DNA from: Pseudoalteromonas luteoviolacea
GTDB lineage: Bacteria; Pseudomonadota; Gammaproteobacteria; Enterobacterales; Alteromonadaceae
DNA: 64,000 nt
Direction of reading: 5' to 3'
NCBI RefSeq assembly: GCF_021654285.1
Contig: NZ_JAKFZS010000006.1
Coordinates: 205,589-269,588 of the forward strand
Under the pieces are notes generated by a model, which was given only the letters and a program-made list of their open reading frames with translations, did not search any database and was not told where the DNA came from. The translations under genes and the position numbers were made by a program. Of this stretch, positions 43,863 through 52,091 are shown piece after piece (positions within the stretch are counted from its first letter, which is position 1; each line of letters begins with the position of its first letter).

Positions 43863-45194
43863 ATGCCTCACATAAGAACTTATCTGATCGGAATAACGTC
43901 CGCTATATTGTTGGGGTGTGGCGGGTCCAGTGACTCAGAATCCCCTGAATCTCCAGTTACAATTCCGCCAGAACAAAACAGCTATATGGTTTCTACTTCT
44001 TTAAGTGAGGGGGGCTCTATTACGCCTGATTCCTTTGAAATGGCCGAAAATTCAGAAAAAACTTTTTTAATCGGGATAAATCCAGGCTTTGAACTGGAGA
44101 GTGTTTCTGGGTGTGATGGGACAGTGGAAGGGGAAAAATTTACCGTCAGCAATCCAGAAAAAAATTGTACGATTGAAGTGAAGTTTAAGGCTTTTCAATA
44201 TACGGTTAATGTAACTACGTCACTTGGCGGTTGGATAGATAGCCCCAGTTATCAAGTGTCATATGGTGAAAAAGCCAAGATTAATATCCACCCTAATAGC
44301 GACCATGTTATAGAGTCAGTAACTGGCTGTGGTGGTATGTTAAACGAGCAACAATACACAACAGGCAATATAAGTGCTGACTGTACTGTGAATGTAAATT
44401 TCAGCGGTCGTTTTCCTCTGCCTGAAGAGGGGATCGAGCGCATACGCTTACCGGTAGTTGTTCATGTAATCGAAAATGAATATGTGCAGATAAGTGATGA
44501 ACAAATATATTCTCAAATTGAGGCAACAAACCGACATTTCAGAGCCTTAAATAGTGATGATCTTGAGACAATAGAGGAAGAATTTGCACCGTATATTGCA
44601 GATACAGGCATACAACTTTATTTAGCCTCCCATGATCCTGATGGTAATCCACATTCGGGGATAAACCGAAAAACAGCTCAGTTAAGTGTCATTACGCTTG
44701 GCAATGAATATGCGAAAGCTGAAAAAGGCGGTATCGATGCTTGGCCAAATGATCAATATATTAATGTGTGGGTTGGATATGCGAGAGACCTTGAAGGGAC
44801 GTTAGGCTTACTCGGAAGGGCGAATATCCCTGGGTTTGTTGAAGATAGATTAATCGGCGTTGTAGTGGCGGATTCTGTGTTTGGCGTAATTCCTCCTCGT
44901 GAGCCTAGATTTGATGAAGGGAAAACGTTCACTCATGAGTTGGGTCATTTATTTGGATTGATTGGTCACACACATGGCGTGCCTACTGATGAAAACACCC
45001 ATCGTCATTTGACTTGTGATGGGCTGCCAACGACACAGTGTAAGAATAGTGATTTGGCGATGAATTTTATGAATGCAGAAACAGACGACAAAGACCAAAA
45101 AATGTTTTCTATTAGCCAGTATCAAGTTATGGAAAAGTGGATTAAAACAGGGCCCTTAAAAGCGCTTTATATTAATAATCAAGCCAATAACTAG
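43863..45194 (+). CDS. M43/pappalysin-like metalloprotease lipoprotein
   Basis: A 443-residue protein. Lipoprotein signal with lipobox (ITSAILLGCGG). Two tandem beta repeats of the bacterial surface type (VSTSLSEGGSITPDSFEM and VTTSLGGWIDSPSYQVSYG, each with a paired CxG...C motif) precede a zinc-protease domain. The active site is HELGHLFGLIGHTHG around residue 358 (HExxHxxGxxH), and the upstream INVWVGYARDLEGTLGLL and GVVVADSVFG strands match M43 enzymes. Start is ATG 43863. It is probably surface- or periplasm-anchored and degrades proteins. Confidence 0.85.
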   Translation: MPHIRTYLIGITSAILLGCGGSSDSESPESPVTIPPEQNSYMVSTSLSEGGSITPDSFEMAENSEKTFLIGINPGFELESVSGCDGTVEGEKFTVSNPEKNCTIEVKFKAFQYTVNVTTSLGGWIDSPSYQVSYGEKAKINIHPNSDHVIESVTGCGGMLNEQQYTTGNISADCTVNVNFSGRFPLPEEGIERIRLPVVVHVIENEYVQISDEQIYSQIEATNRHFRALNSDDLETIEEEFAPYIADTGIQLYLASHDPDGNPHSGINRKTAQLSVITLGNEYAKAEKGGIDAWPNDQYINVWVGYARDLEGTLGLLGRANIPGFVEDRLIGVVVADSVFGVIPPREPRFDEGKTFTHELGHLFGLIGHTHGVPTDENTHRHLTCDGLPTTQCKNSDLAMNFMNAETDDKDQKMFSISQYQVMEKWIKTGPLKALYINNQANN

Positions 45195-45339
45195 ATATTT
45201 CTTGGTGTTTTAAGGTTAGTCTGCAGTGGCATGTTGAGTAGTAGACTAATCTTATCTATCGTGTAATACTTTGTAATAGTTGGAATACAAGGACTTTTAT
45301 ATAGTTATTATCGTTAGATAACTACAACAAAGATGTGCT

Positions 45340-45579
45340 ATGGAACATAAACTAATAGACCAAATAAAATATGAAGATCGGGATTCAGAGACTCGTGATT
45401 TAGATGGATCGAACAAGCACTATATTAATGCAACTCTACTTTTAGATGAGAATGTTACTTCTAAAGAAGACCGTACCAAGTTGTTAACTCAGCTTAACTT
45501 ATATCGACATTCAGCTTCTATCGAAATAGAAGAGGTAACAGAGGGCGTATTTAATATGCGTTTTGCATTGTTAAATTGA
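45340..45579 (+). CDS. Hypothetical small protein
   Basis: A 79-residue acidic soluble protein starting MEHKLIDQIKYEDRDSETRD, with a predicted alpha-beta pattern (HYINATLLLDENV and SASIEIEEVTEGVFNMRFALLN). No family was recognised and no transmembrane or signal segment is present. It is plausible as a gene by codon pattern, but no good ribosome site was seen. Confidence 0.5.
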   Translation: MEHKLIDQIKYEDRDSETRDLDGSNKHYINATLLLDENVTSKEDRTKLLTQLNLYRHSASIEIEEVTEGVFNMRFALLN

Positions 45580-45866
45580 TAAAGTATTTTCACCACCTAC
45601 CTACCTTTAAGCAGATGTTTACTGCTTGACCTTTTATATTCTGATATAAATACGATGCCTATCATGTAAACTTTTTGTTTACATTATAGGTATTTGGCTT
45701 TAGATTAATATCTAAACAAAAACTACAAAGCGTCATATATCTGCTTTAAGCACTTATCCATTGTTATCGATAGGGGCAACGTACTTTATTTATATGTTGT
45801 GCGGTATTGTGAAACGATTGTGTAAAGATGGAAATGAACGCTTAGCATAAAGGGTAAGGCGCTATA

Positions 45867-46613
45867 ATGCATGATAGTCAATACAGTATTCATTTCAAAA
45901 ACCAGTCAGCTAAGAACTTAAATGAAAACAGCTCTTTTGTGCAGTCTAATTATATTATTGCAGTCAAACCACTCGAGGCTGATAATTTTTTAATGACCTT
46001 TATGCAGGGATTTGAGGAGTTTTTAGCAGCGAGCTTGTATCCAAGCTGCGATATTAATTTATCACCCATTGAAAAATGCACCAAATTTGAATTTATCGTT
46101 TTTAACGATCCAGATTATGGCATCTATATATCGCAAAAGAATATGCCTGATGAGCGGTTGCTTAATGTGTTAAGCGATGTCACTAAAGGTACAGGGCAAA
46201 CCGTTGAAGATATTTTCCAATTACTTCAATCTCACATCATACGAGACTTTTCTGTGATCCAGCTTTGTGAATTAGATAACATGCACTTAGAAGCTAGCAA
46301 AGAACAAGTTTTAGAGCAAAATATTAACAGGCTGAAGTTAGTGAGGCGTGAAAAGTTGGCGATAGGGAACAAGTATTCAACGCTAGATATAAAAAGAATA
46401 CTTGGAAAGTCTGAGATGGATGATTTTGATGCCTTGGTAGCAGATGGATGGAGTGCTATTCACGGTGATAAAGTATATCAAAGCACAGGCTTACAATATG
46501 TCAGCCATGAATTGGATAGTGCCGATCAACTCGCTTATTATGAATTTGTTTACCAATCTTGGGACTCTTCTTTGCATAAACACATTGAGAGGAAGATCAT
46601 TCGTATCGATTAA
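45867..46613 (+). CDS. Hypothetical protein
   Basis: A 248-residue soluble protein starting MHDSQYSIHFKNQSAKNLNE. No motif was recognised. The middle part has a long helix (KEQVLEQNINRLKLVRREKL), and the part from residue about 165 (STLDIKRILGKSEMDDFDALVADGW) resembles a small winged-helix type segment. AAAGGGTAAGG precedes the start, so expression is plausible. It lies before the acetyltransferase gene, 77 bases apart, in the same direction. Function unknown. Confidence 0.6.
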   Translation: MHDSQYSIHFKNQSAKNLNENSSFVQSNYIIAVKPLEADNFLMTFMQGFEEFLAASLYPSCDINLSPIEKCTKFEFIVFNDPDYGIYISQKNMPDERLLNVLSDVTKGTGQTVEDIFQLLQSHIIRDFSVIQLCELDNMHLEASKEQVLEQNINRLKLVRREKLAIGNKYSTLDIKRILGKSEMDDFDALVADGWSAIHGDKVYQSTGLQYVSHELDSADQLAYYEFVYQSWDSSLHKHIERKIIRID

Positions 46614-46690
46614 CTTAATTTACATATTAAATTTTTAATTTATTAATGCCTTATAATTTCCTCAAATTGTTCTAGTAAAGGAGTCGTAGT

Positions 46691-47275
46691 ATGTGGTTAT
46701 CAAGTGATGCACTTGAAGGGGACTTAGTTGTATTAGAACCTTTGTTATTATCGCATTGTGAAGAGTTAAGAGATGCTGTCAGTGATGGCACAAGCTGGCA
46801 GCTTTGGTACGCATCAGTACCTGCCCCTCAAGACATGCAAGAGTATGTGGAAAAAGCCATAAAAGGGCTCGCGCGTGGGGAAATGGCTTTTGTAGTCAAA
46901 ACTAAACAAGATGGCAAAGTGGTTGGAACAACGCGCTTTTATGATGTAAAAGAACAGCATCGACGGGCGTCAATCGGTTATACATGGTATTCTGACTCAG
47001 TCAGAAGAACGGGAATTAATACCGAATGTAAGTATTTACTTATGTCCTATCTTTTTGATACGAAAGGTGCATTGTCACTTGAGTTCAAGACTCATTTTTT
47101 TAATCAAGCCTCTCGTACTGCGATTGAACGCCTTGGCGCTAAATTGGATGGTATTTTGCGCAGTCACCAAGTTATGCCTGATGGTTCACTAAGAGACACT
47201 GCGATTTATTCGATATTGTCACATGAATGGCCAGCTGTGAAAAATAATCTAAGAGCAAAATTAAATAAATACTGA
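46691..47275 (+). CDS. GNAT acetyltransferase, RimJ/RimL type
   Basis: A 194-residue cytoplasmic N-acetyltransferase. The fold is recognised by LEPLLLSHCEELRDAV at the N-terminus, GTTRFYDVKEQHRRASIGYTWY (acceptor-side strand), and LSLEFKTHFFNQASRTAIERLGAKLDGILR, which holds the acetyl-CoA-binding helix and the NxxSRxAIERLG motif of the RimL subgroup. AAAGGAG lies nine bases before the start. The acceptor could be a ribosomal protein or an amino acid, which the sequence does not reveal. A strong terminator follows. Confidence 0.85.
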   Translation: MWLSSDALEGDLVVLEPLLLSHCEELRDAVSDGTSWQLWYASVPAPQDMQEYVEKAIKGLARGEMAFVVKTKQDGKVVGTTRFYDVKEQHRRASIGYTWYSDSVRRTGINTECKYLLMSYLFDTKGALSLEFKTHFFNQASRTAIERLGAKLDGILRSHQVMPDGSLRDTAIYSILSHEWPAVKNNLRAKLNKY

Positions 47276-47329
47276 GCGTTTTGATACCTGTCAAAAGTTA
47301 TTTTTTCCTGTTCACAGGTGCTGCTCAAT

Positions 47330-47358
47330 GTGCATAAAGTCTCTTTGTGCACTTTTTT
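47330..47358 (+). terminator. Intrinsic terminator of the acetyltransferase gene
   Basis: Stem GTGCATAAAG / CTTTGTGCAC (one mismatch) followed by six T. The rest of the 47276-47646 gap is AT-rich and contains the GACATAATATGTC palindrome at 47543-47555, close to the promoter of the following operon. Confidence 0.85.
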
Positions 47359-47646
47359 CATTTAATTTCATCATCCTCTTCTCTTTATTCCCAACCTACT
47401 GTTATATATAAATATGTTAATTTTACCTCAGCTGAGATTACTGTTATAAATAGCCAAGTTGTTTTAATGATAAAGTATTGTATTTTGCGTTTTTAGATTT
47501 AAAAATAAACGATAATATTTGCATTTATTTCAAATATAAAGTTGACATAATATGTCATATCATGCAAGTCTAAGAATGTAACTCATACAAACAGTCTGGC
47601 TTTTATCTAAAAAATAAACGCTGTTTTGACATAAGGAATCTGTTAC

Positions 47647-48057
47647 ATGGAATTAAATGAGCTTTCAATTAAACTCTCTCAGTATGAAACTGAAGGTGCT
47701 AGTTTCGAATCTTTTTTCATCAACAATGTTGGGCAGGAAGTCTTACAAGTAATAGTTGATGGTAATGACGAACTTCCCATTTTTGTCACCCGCACAGATG
47801 AGCAAATTCTTTGTATCTGTTATTTGTTCACTGAACAAGAGATCAATGCAGACAAACAAGCGGAACTAAACGATACGTTACTGCGTCTGAACGTGCCAAT
47901 GCCATTGAGTGCATTCGCCAAAATTGATGATAAATATGCAATTTTTGGTGCACTATCTACTAATTCAACGTTAGATCAGCTGGGCCACGAAATAGTCACT
48001 TTATCTGCAAATTCAATTGATGCGCTAGAAGCAATTAGTGACTACCTAAGCGAATAA
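47647..48057 (+). CDS. yjfI: DUF2170 (YjfI) family protein
   Basis: A 136-residue cytoplasmic protein of the YjfI/DUF2170 family, marked by the ELPIFVTRTDEQILCICYLF strand pair and the NVPMPLSAFAKIDDKYAIFGAL segment. These proteins nearly always lie next to a PspA homologue, as here (15 bases apart). It is the first gene of a six-gene operon with PspA, YqiJ, flotillin and a large ATPase. Its role is unknown, presumably in regulating or docking the PspA protein. Confidence 0.85.
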   Translation: MELNELSIKLSQYETEGASFESFFINNVGQEVLQVIVDGNDELPIFVTRTDEQILCICYLFTEQEINADKQAELNDTLLRLNVPMPLSAFAKIDDKYAIFGALSTNSTLDQLGHEIVTLSANSIDALEAISDYLSE

Positions 48058-48072
48058 TAAGGAGTATTAGCC

Positions 48073-48765
48073 ATGAGTATTTTAAAAAAACTATTTACTG
48101 CGGTTAAAGGTGGGGTCAATGAAGTTGGCGAAGGGATAGTTGATGCCAATGCGATCCGTATTTTTGAACAAGAGATCAGGGATGCACAAGCTGCATTGAG
48201 TGATGCCAAGCGCAGTCTCACTGAAGTGATGGCAAAAGAGATCCAAACGACACGAGCCATAAAATCTTTGGATGAAGACATCGCCAAACATGAAACTTAT
48301 GCTGCGCAAGCCTTAGATAAAGACGAAGAGGCTTTAGCACTTGAGATTGCAGAAAAGATAGCGCATTTTGAGCAAGAAAAAACAGAGCAGCAACAAGTGC
48401 TTAATACATTCACCACCAGTGTGAGTAAGCTTAAGGAGCAAATTAAACAAGCAGAAAAGACCATAGTTGAAAACCAACGTCAATTGAGCATGGTGAAAAC
48501 TACTGAAAGTGTGCAAAAAGCAACAATGGCAGTAAACGACACCATGGCCTCTGGCGACTCTTCGATGGCGTCGGCTAAGCAGTCATTAGAGCGTATTAAG
48601 CAACGTCAAATGGATAAGCAAGATCAACTTGATGCTGCGCAGCAGCTAGCGGAAGAAAATAGCGACAAAGCGCTGCATGACAAAATGCGTGCAGCAGGCA
48701 TCGGCGAAGAGGTGACAAAAGGCGCAGATGTGCTCGCTCGTATTCGCGCAAAGCAAAATAAGTAA
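48073..48765 (+). CDS. yjfJ: PspA/IM30-family membrane-stress protein
   Basis: A 230-residue protein, almost all coiled-coil helices as in PspA/Vipp1 (ESCRT-III-like). An amphipathic N-terminal segment (MSILKKLFTAVKGGVNEVGEGIV) is followed by heptad-rich helices over residues about 30-200. YjfJ-type PspA proteins polymerise on damaged membranes. The start is preceded by AAGGAG. It is cotranscribed with yjfI before it and the small helical gene after it. Membrane repair or stress response is inferred. Confidence 0.9.
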   Translation: MSILKKLFTAVKGGVNEVGEGIVDANAIRIFEQEIRDAQAALSDAKRSLTEVMAKEIQTTRAIKSLDEDIAKHETYAAQALDKDEEALALEIAEKIAHFEQEKTEQQQVLNTFTTSVSKLKEQIKQAEKTIVENQRQLSMVKTTESVQKATMAVNDTMASGDSSMASAKQSLERIKQRQMDKQDQLDAAQQLAEENSDKALHDKMRAAGIGEEVTKGADVLARIRAKQNK

Positions 48766-48770
48766 TATTG

Positions 48771-49091
48771 ATGAGTGACAATAAGCAAACTTGGCAAAAG
48801 CAAGAAAAGGCGGTTAGAGCGACCCAACTTGCTTTTGACTTAAGCTCTGAAGTACAAAAGTTTATTAAAAAAAGCGCGATAGATGAGGAACTGACTCCTT
48901 CTGACATGATACGACGTATCTTGGGATTAGAAATAAAATCCAAAAAGACGCGTCAAAGGCTCAGTTTTAATTTAAGTGATGATGAAATTATACTTTTGGC
49001 GCAGCGTTTTGGGATCTCAGATGGAGATAAGCGCATGGTAAAGCAAAAAGTTGCAGACTTGCTGATCCAACATGTGAAGGACAGTAAATAG
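48771..49091 (+). CDS. Small operon protein, ribbon-helix-helix-like
   Basis: A 106-residue basic helical protein starting MSDNKQTWQKQEKAVRATQL, five bases after the PspA gene. TPSDMIRRILGLEIKSKKTRQRLSFNLSDDE has the size and shape of a ribbon-helix-helix or CopG-like module, so DNA binding is possible, but the match is weak. It accompanies PspA-type operons in related species as an unnamed protein. Start is ATG 48771 rather than the TTG directly in front. Confidence 0.55.
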   Translation: MSDNKQTWQKQEKAVRATQLAFDLSSEVQKFIKKSAIDEELTPSDMIRRILGLEIKSKKTRQRLSFNLSDDEIILLAQRFGISDGDKRMVKQKVADLLIQHVKDSK

Positions 49092-49149
49092 CACAATAAA
49101 AGAGTATGTGTGGTTTGATAGCCCTTAACTCATAGGAATTAATACGATT

Positions 49150-49758
49150 ATGGACTTTCTCAATACTATTTTTACGTTTCCTACCGTGGTATTCACCACA
49201 TTATTGCTTATCGTCATGGTTTTTTGGCTGATTGCACTGCTCGGCTTTGCTGATATTGATATGTTAGAAGGGGATGTAGAGCTTGATGTCGATGGCGGTG
49301 GTGATTCCTTTTTACAGATGGGGTTTGGCGGTGTTCCACTGACCATTTCGATTAGTTTTGTCGTACTGATTAGCTGGGTGGCAAGCTTTTATGCCCATCA
49401 GTTATTTGCATACGCATTGGGCGATGGCGTGATGTTTTATTTGCTCGGTGCTGCCATGATGCTTGGCTGCTTTGTTTTGTCTATTCCTCTAACTGCCATC
49501 CTTATCAAACCGCTTCGTCGATTTTTTGATAGCAAAGAGGCTGCATCCAAAAATGACTTTATTGGGCTCGAATGTGTGATAGCGACGAGTAAAGTGACCT
49601 CTCAATTTGGCCAAGCAAAAGTGCAATTTCAAGGTACAGAACAGCTGATTGAAGTCAGAGCTGATGAAGAAGGGCTTTTTGCTCTTGGAGATACAGGCTT
49701 TTTGATTGAGCATGATGCGAATAAAAATAGCTATTTAGTGGTCGAAAAACCCTGGTAA
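49150..49758 (+). CDS. yqiJ: YqiJ-like inner-membrane protein with OB-fold
   Basis: A 202-residue protein. Three membrane segments occur in the first 120 residues (TTLLLIVMVFWLIALLGF, ISISFVVLISWVASF, LLGAAMMLGCFVLSIPL). A soluble C-terminal OB/NfeD-like domain follows (FIGLECVIATSKVTSQFGQA and GLFALGDTGFLIEHDANKNSYLVV). YqiJ is the usual partner of the flotillin YqiK and its OB domain would interact with it. The flotillin gene follows 144 bases downstream. Confidence 0.85.
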   Translation: MDFLNTIFTFPTVVFTTLLLIVMVFWLIALLGFADIDMLEGDVELDVDGGGDSFLQMGFGGVPLTISISFVVLISWVASFYAHQLFAYALGDGVMFYLLGAAMMLGCFVLSIPLTAILIKPLRRFFDSKEAASKNDFIGLECVIATSKVTSQFGQAKVQFQGTEQLIEVRADEEGLFALGDTGFLIEHDANKNSYLVVEKPW

Positions 49759-49902
49759 TAGCAAATCAATAACATTAACCATTAACATCGAATTTCTTTA
49801 GTAATAGCCATGATGGCTCATAGTGAACTTATACCTTGGTTAGTAGATGTGAAAACGAGAGTTAGCCAAGGATTGGAATAATTAAAACATTTAGGAATAC
49901 AC

Positions 49903-52002
49903 ATGGAATTTTTAGATAATCTAGGACCAATTTTAACAATCGTAGGCGTGGTGATCGCCGTTATTTTTGCGATTATTTTAATCGTCGGGAAGTTTTATCG
50001 GAAAGTGGATCAAGGACATGCGCTTATTATTAACAAAATGAAGAATGAGCCGGATGTCACAACAACAGGAGGAATTGTTTACCCAGTTATCCATAAAATG
50101 GAAGTGATGGATATCTCAACCAAACGCATGGTATTAGAACGTCGAGAAAACAGCGGCTTGATCTGTAAAGATAACATTCGTGCAGATATTGCCATTACCT
50201 TTTATATTCGCGTGAATGAAAACAAGCAGGACATTTTGCGTGTTGCCAAGCAAGTTGGCTGTGCCCGCGCCTCGCAGCCTGAGACCCTACAAGAGCTATT
50301 TGAAGCTAAGTTCTCCGAAGCACTGAAAACAGTGGGCAAGCAAATGAACTTTGAGGAGCTATTTACCCATCGCAATCAGTTTAGAGATGCAATCAAAGAG
50401 GTGATTGGCCAGGACTTATCTGGTTATACATTGGAAGATGTTGCGATAGATTATCTCGAACAAACGTCTATTCATAAATTAGATGAAAACAACATCTTGG
50501 ATGCAGAAGGGATCCGTCGAATCACTGAAAAAACCGCTGAGCAAAATGTTCAAACCAATCAACTAAAGTGTGACGAGCGAGCACAGATAGACATCCAAAA
50601 CCAAGCTGCGCTTGAAAAGTCATTAGAAATTGAGCGACAAAAAGAAGATGCTAAAGCCAAGCAGCAACGTGAAATTGCAACGGTACGCGCCAGAGAGGAA
50701 GCTGAAGCTGAGCGTGTGATGCAAGAAGAGCGCATGAAGTCTGAAGATGCACGTTTAAAAGCCGATGAAGCGATTGAAATTGCAGAGCAAAATAAGCAGC
50801 GTGAAATAGATATTGCAGAGCAAAACCGTCTGCGTGTACTTGCTATTGAAGAAGAAAAAGTGGCGCGTTCTCGTGAGATTGAAGTGATTGAGCGTGAGAA
50901 AGAAACGGAGATCATGCGTATTAACAAAGAAAAAGCACTTGAGGTTGAACGCAAAGAAATCGCGGAAGTGGTTCGTGACAGAGTCGCAGTTGATAAAACG
51001 GTAGCAGAAGAGCAAGAGCGCATCAAAGATGTTCAGACATTAGCGGCAGCGGAGCGTGAAAAAGAAGCCATAGTGATCAAAGCCAAAGCAGAGGCAGAAG
51101 AAGCGCTTGTTAAAGACATTGAAGCGGCTAAAGCGCAAGAGCAGGCGTCAGAATTTAAAGCGAGAGAGCTTGAAAAGATGGCTGAAGCTGAGCTACGTAT
51201 TGCAAACCAGACTGCTGAGTCGAAAAAAGTACTGGCTGAAGCTGAGCGAGCAGAAAAAGCGGCGGCAGGCTTAGCCGAAGCGGAAGTGATCAAAGCGAAA
51301 GCTGAAGCTAATGCACAGCAAGGCGAAGCGGAAGCACAAGTATTGCAGCAAAAATTAACGGCGGAAGCACAAGGTAAACGTGATATTGGTTTTGCCGATG
51401 CGGAAGTTCAATCAGCCATGGCTGAAGCAATTGAGAAACAAGGTGAAGCAGAGGCACTGACACTTGAGCGTCGCATGTCAGCCGAAGCGAAAGGTCTTGA
51501 AGAGAAGTTGCAAGCGCTCAATGCGATGGATCAGTCGGCAAGAGATTATGAAGGCTTTACTTTACAGCTAAATCAGCAAAAAGAGCTGACACTTGCTAAG
51601 TTGGATGCAGAAAAAGACATTGCCGCACATCAGTCAGAAGTACTTTCAAAAACGCTAGGCAGTGCAGATATCAACATCATGGGTGGCGATGGTCAGTTCT
51701 TTGATCAGTTCATGAAGGCAATCACGTTGGGTAAGTCGATTGATGGCTTAGTCGGTGAGAGTGATACGGTTCAAACGCTGTTTAAAGATCATTTGAATGG
51801 CGAGAGAAATATCATGGATGATCTAAAAGGCGTATTAAGCGGTGCGAATGCCTCGTCAGAGACAATGAAAAACGTGGCTATGAGCAAGTTTTTTAGTCAG
51901 TTAGGTAATAGTAGTGATGCAGAAAAGCAGCAGCTTTTGGCGCTACTTGGTAGCACGCTAAATGGCAGTGCGAAGCAAGTTGAGTCGAACGAACAAAGCT
52001 AA
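49903..52002 (+). CDS. yqiK: YqiK-type flotillin
   Basis: A 699-residue membrane-scaffold protein. N-terminal anchor LTIVGVVIAVIFAIILIVGK (residues about 10-29), an SPFH/band-7 domain (residues about 33-200, GHALIINKMKNEPDVTTTGG, DISTKRMVLERRENSGLICK), then a long Ala/Glu-rich coiled coil (residues 205-540) and a C-terminal domain (SADINIMGGDGQFFDQFMKAITLG, residues about 575-690). Flotillins organise membrane microdomains. It is longer than E. coli YqiK. Adjacent YqiJ and PspA make a membrane-integrity role likely. Confidence 0.93.
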   Translation: MEFLDNLGPILTIVGVVIAVIFAIILIVGKFYRKVDQGHALIINKMKNEPDVTTTGGIVYPVIHKMEVMDISTKRMVLERRENSGLICKDNIRADIAITFYIRVNENKQDILRVAKQVGCARASQPETLQELFEAKFSEALKTVGKQMNFEELFTHRNQFRDAIKEVIGQDLSGYTLEDVAIDYLEQTSIHKLDENNILDAEGIRRITEKTAEQNVQTNQLKCDERAQIDIQNQAALEKSLEIERQKEDAKAKQQREIATVRAREEAEAERVMQEERMKSEDARLKADEAIEIAEQNKQREIDIAEQNRLRVLAIEEEKVARSREIEVIEREKETEIMRINKEKALEVERKEIAEVVRDRVAVDKTVAEEQERIKDVQTLAAAEREKEAIVIKAKAEAEEALVKDIEAAKAQEQASEFKARELEKMAEAELRIANQTAESKKVLAEAERAEKAAAGLAEAEVIKAKAEANAQQGEAEAQVLQQKLTAEAQGKRDIGFADAEVQSAMAEAIEKQGEAEALTLERRMSAEAKGLEEKLQALNAMDQSARDYEGFTLQLNQQKELTLAKLDAEKDIAAHQSEVLSKTLGSADINIMGGDGQFFDQFMKAITLGKSIDGLVGESDTVQTLFKDHLNGERNIMDDLKGVLSGANASSETMKNVAMSKFFSQLGNSSDAEKQQLLALLGSTLNGSAKQVESNEQS

Positions 52003-52024
52003 GCGCTGAGTGACATGACTTAAA

Positions 52025-52050
52025 AAGAGCATGTTAATACGCATGCTCTT
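52025..52050 (+). terminator. Intercistronic hairpin
   Basis: AAGAGCATG / CATGCTCTT perfect arms with an eight-base loop between the flotillin and ATPase genes. No strong T run, so it more likely attenuates or stabilises mRNA than fully terminates. Confidence 0.5.
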
Positions 52051-52091
52051 ACCTTTCTATTTACCTTCCGTGTACAACAGGACAGTAGACT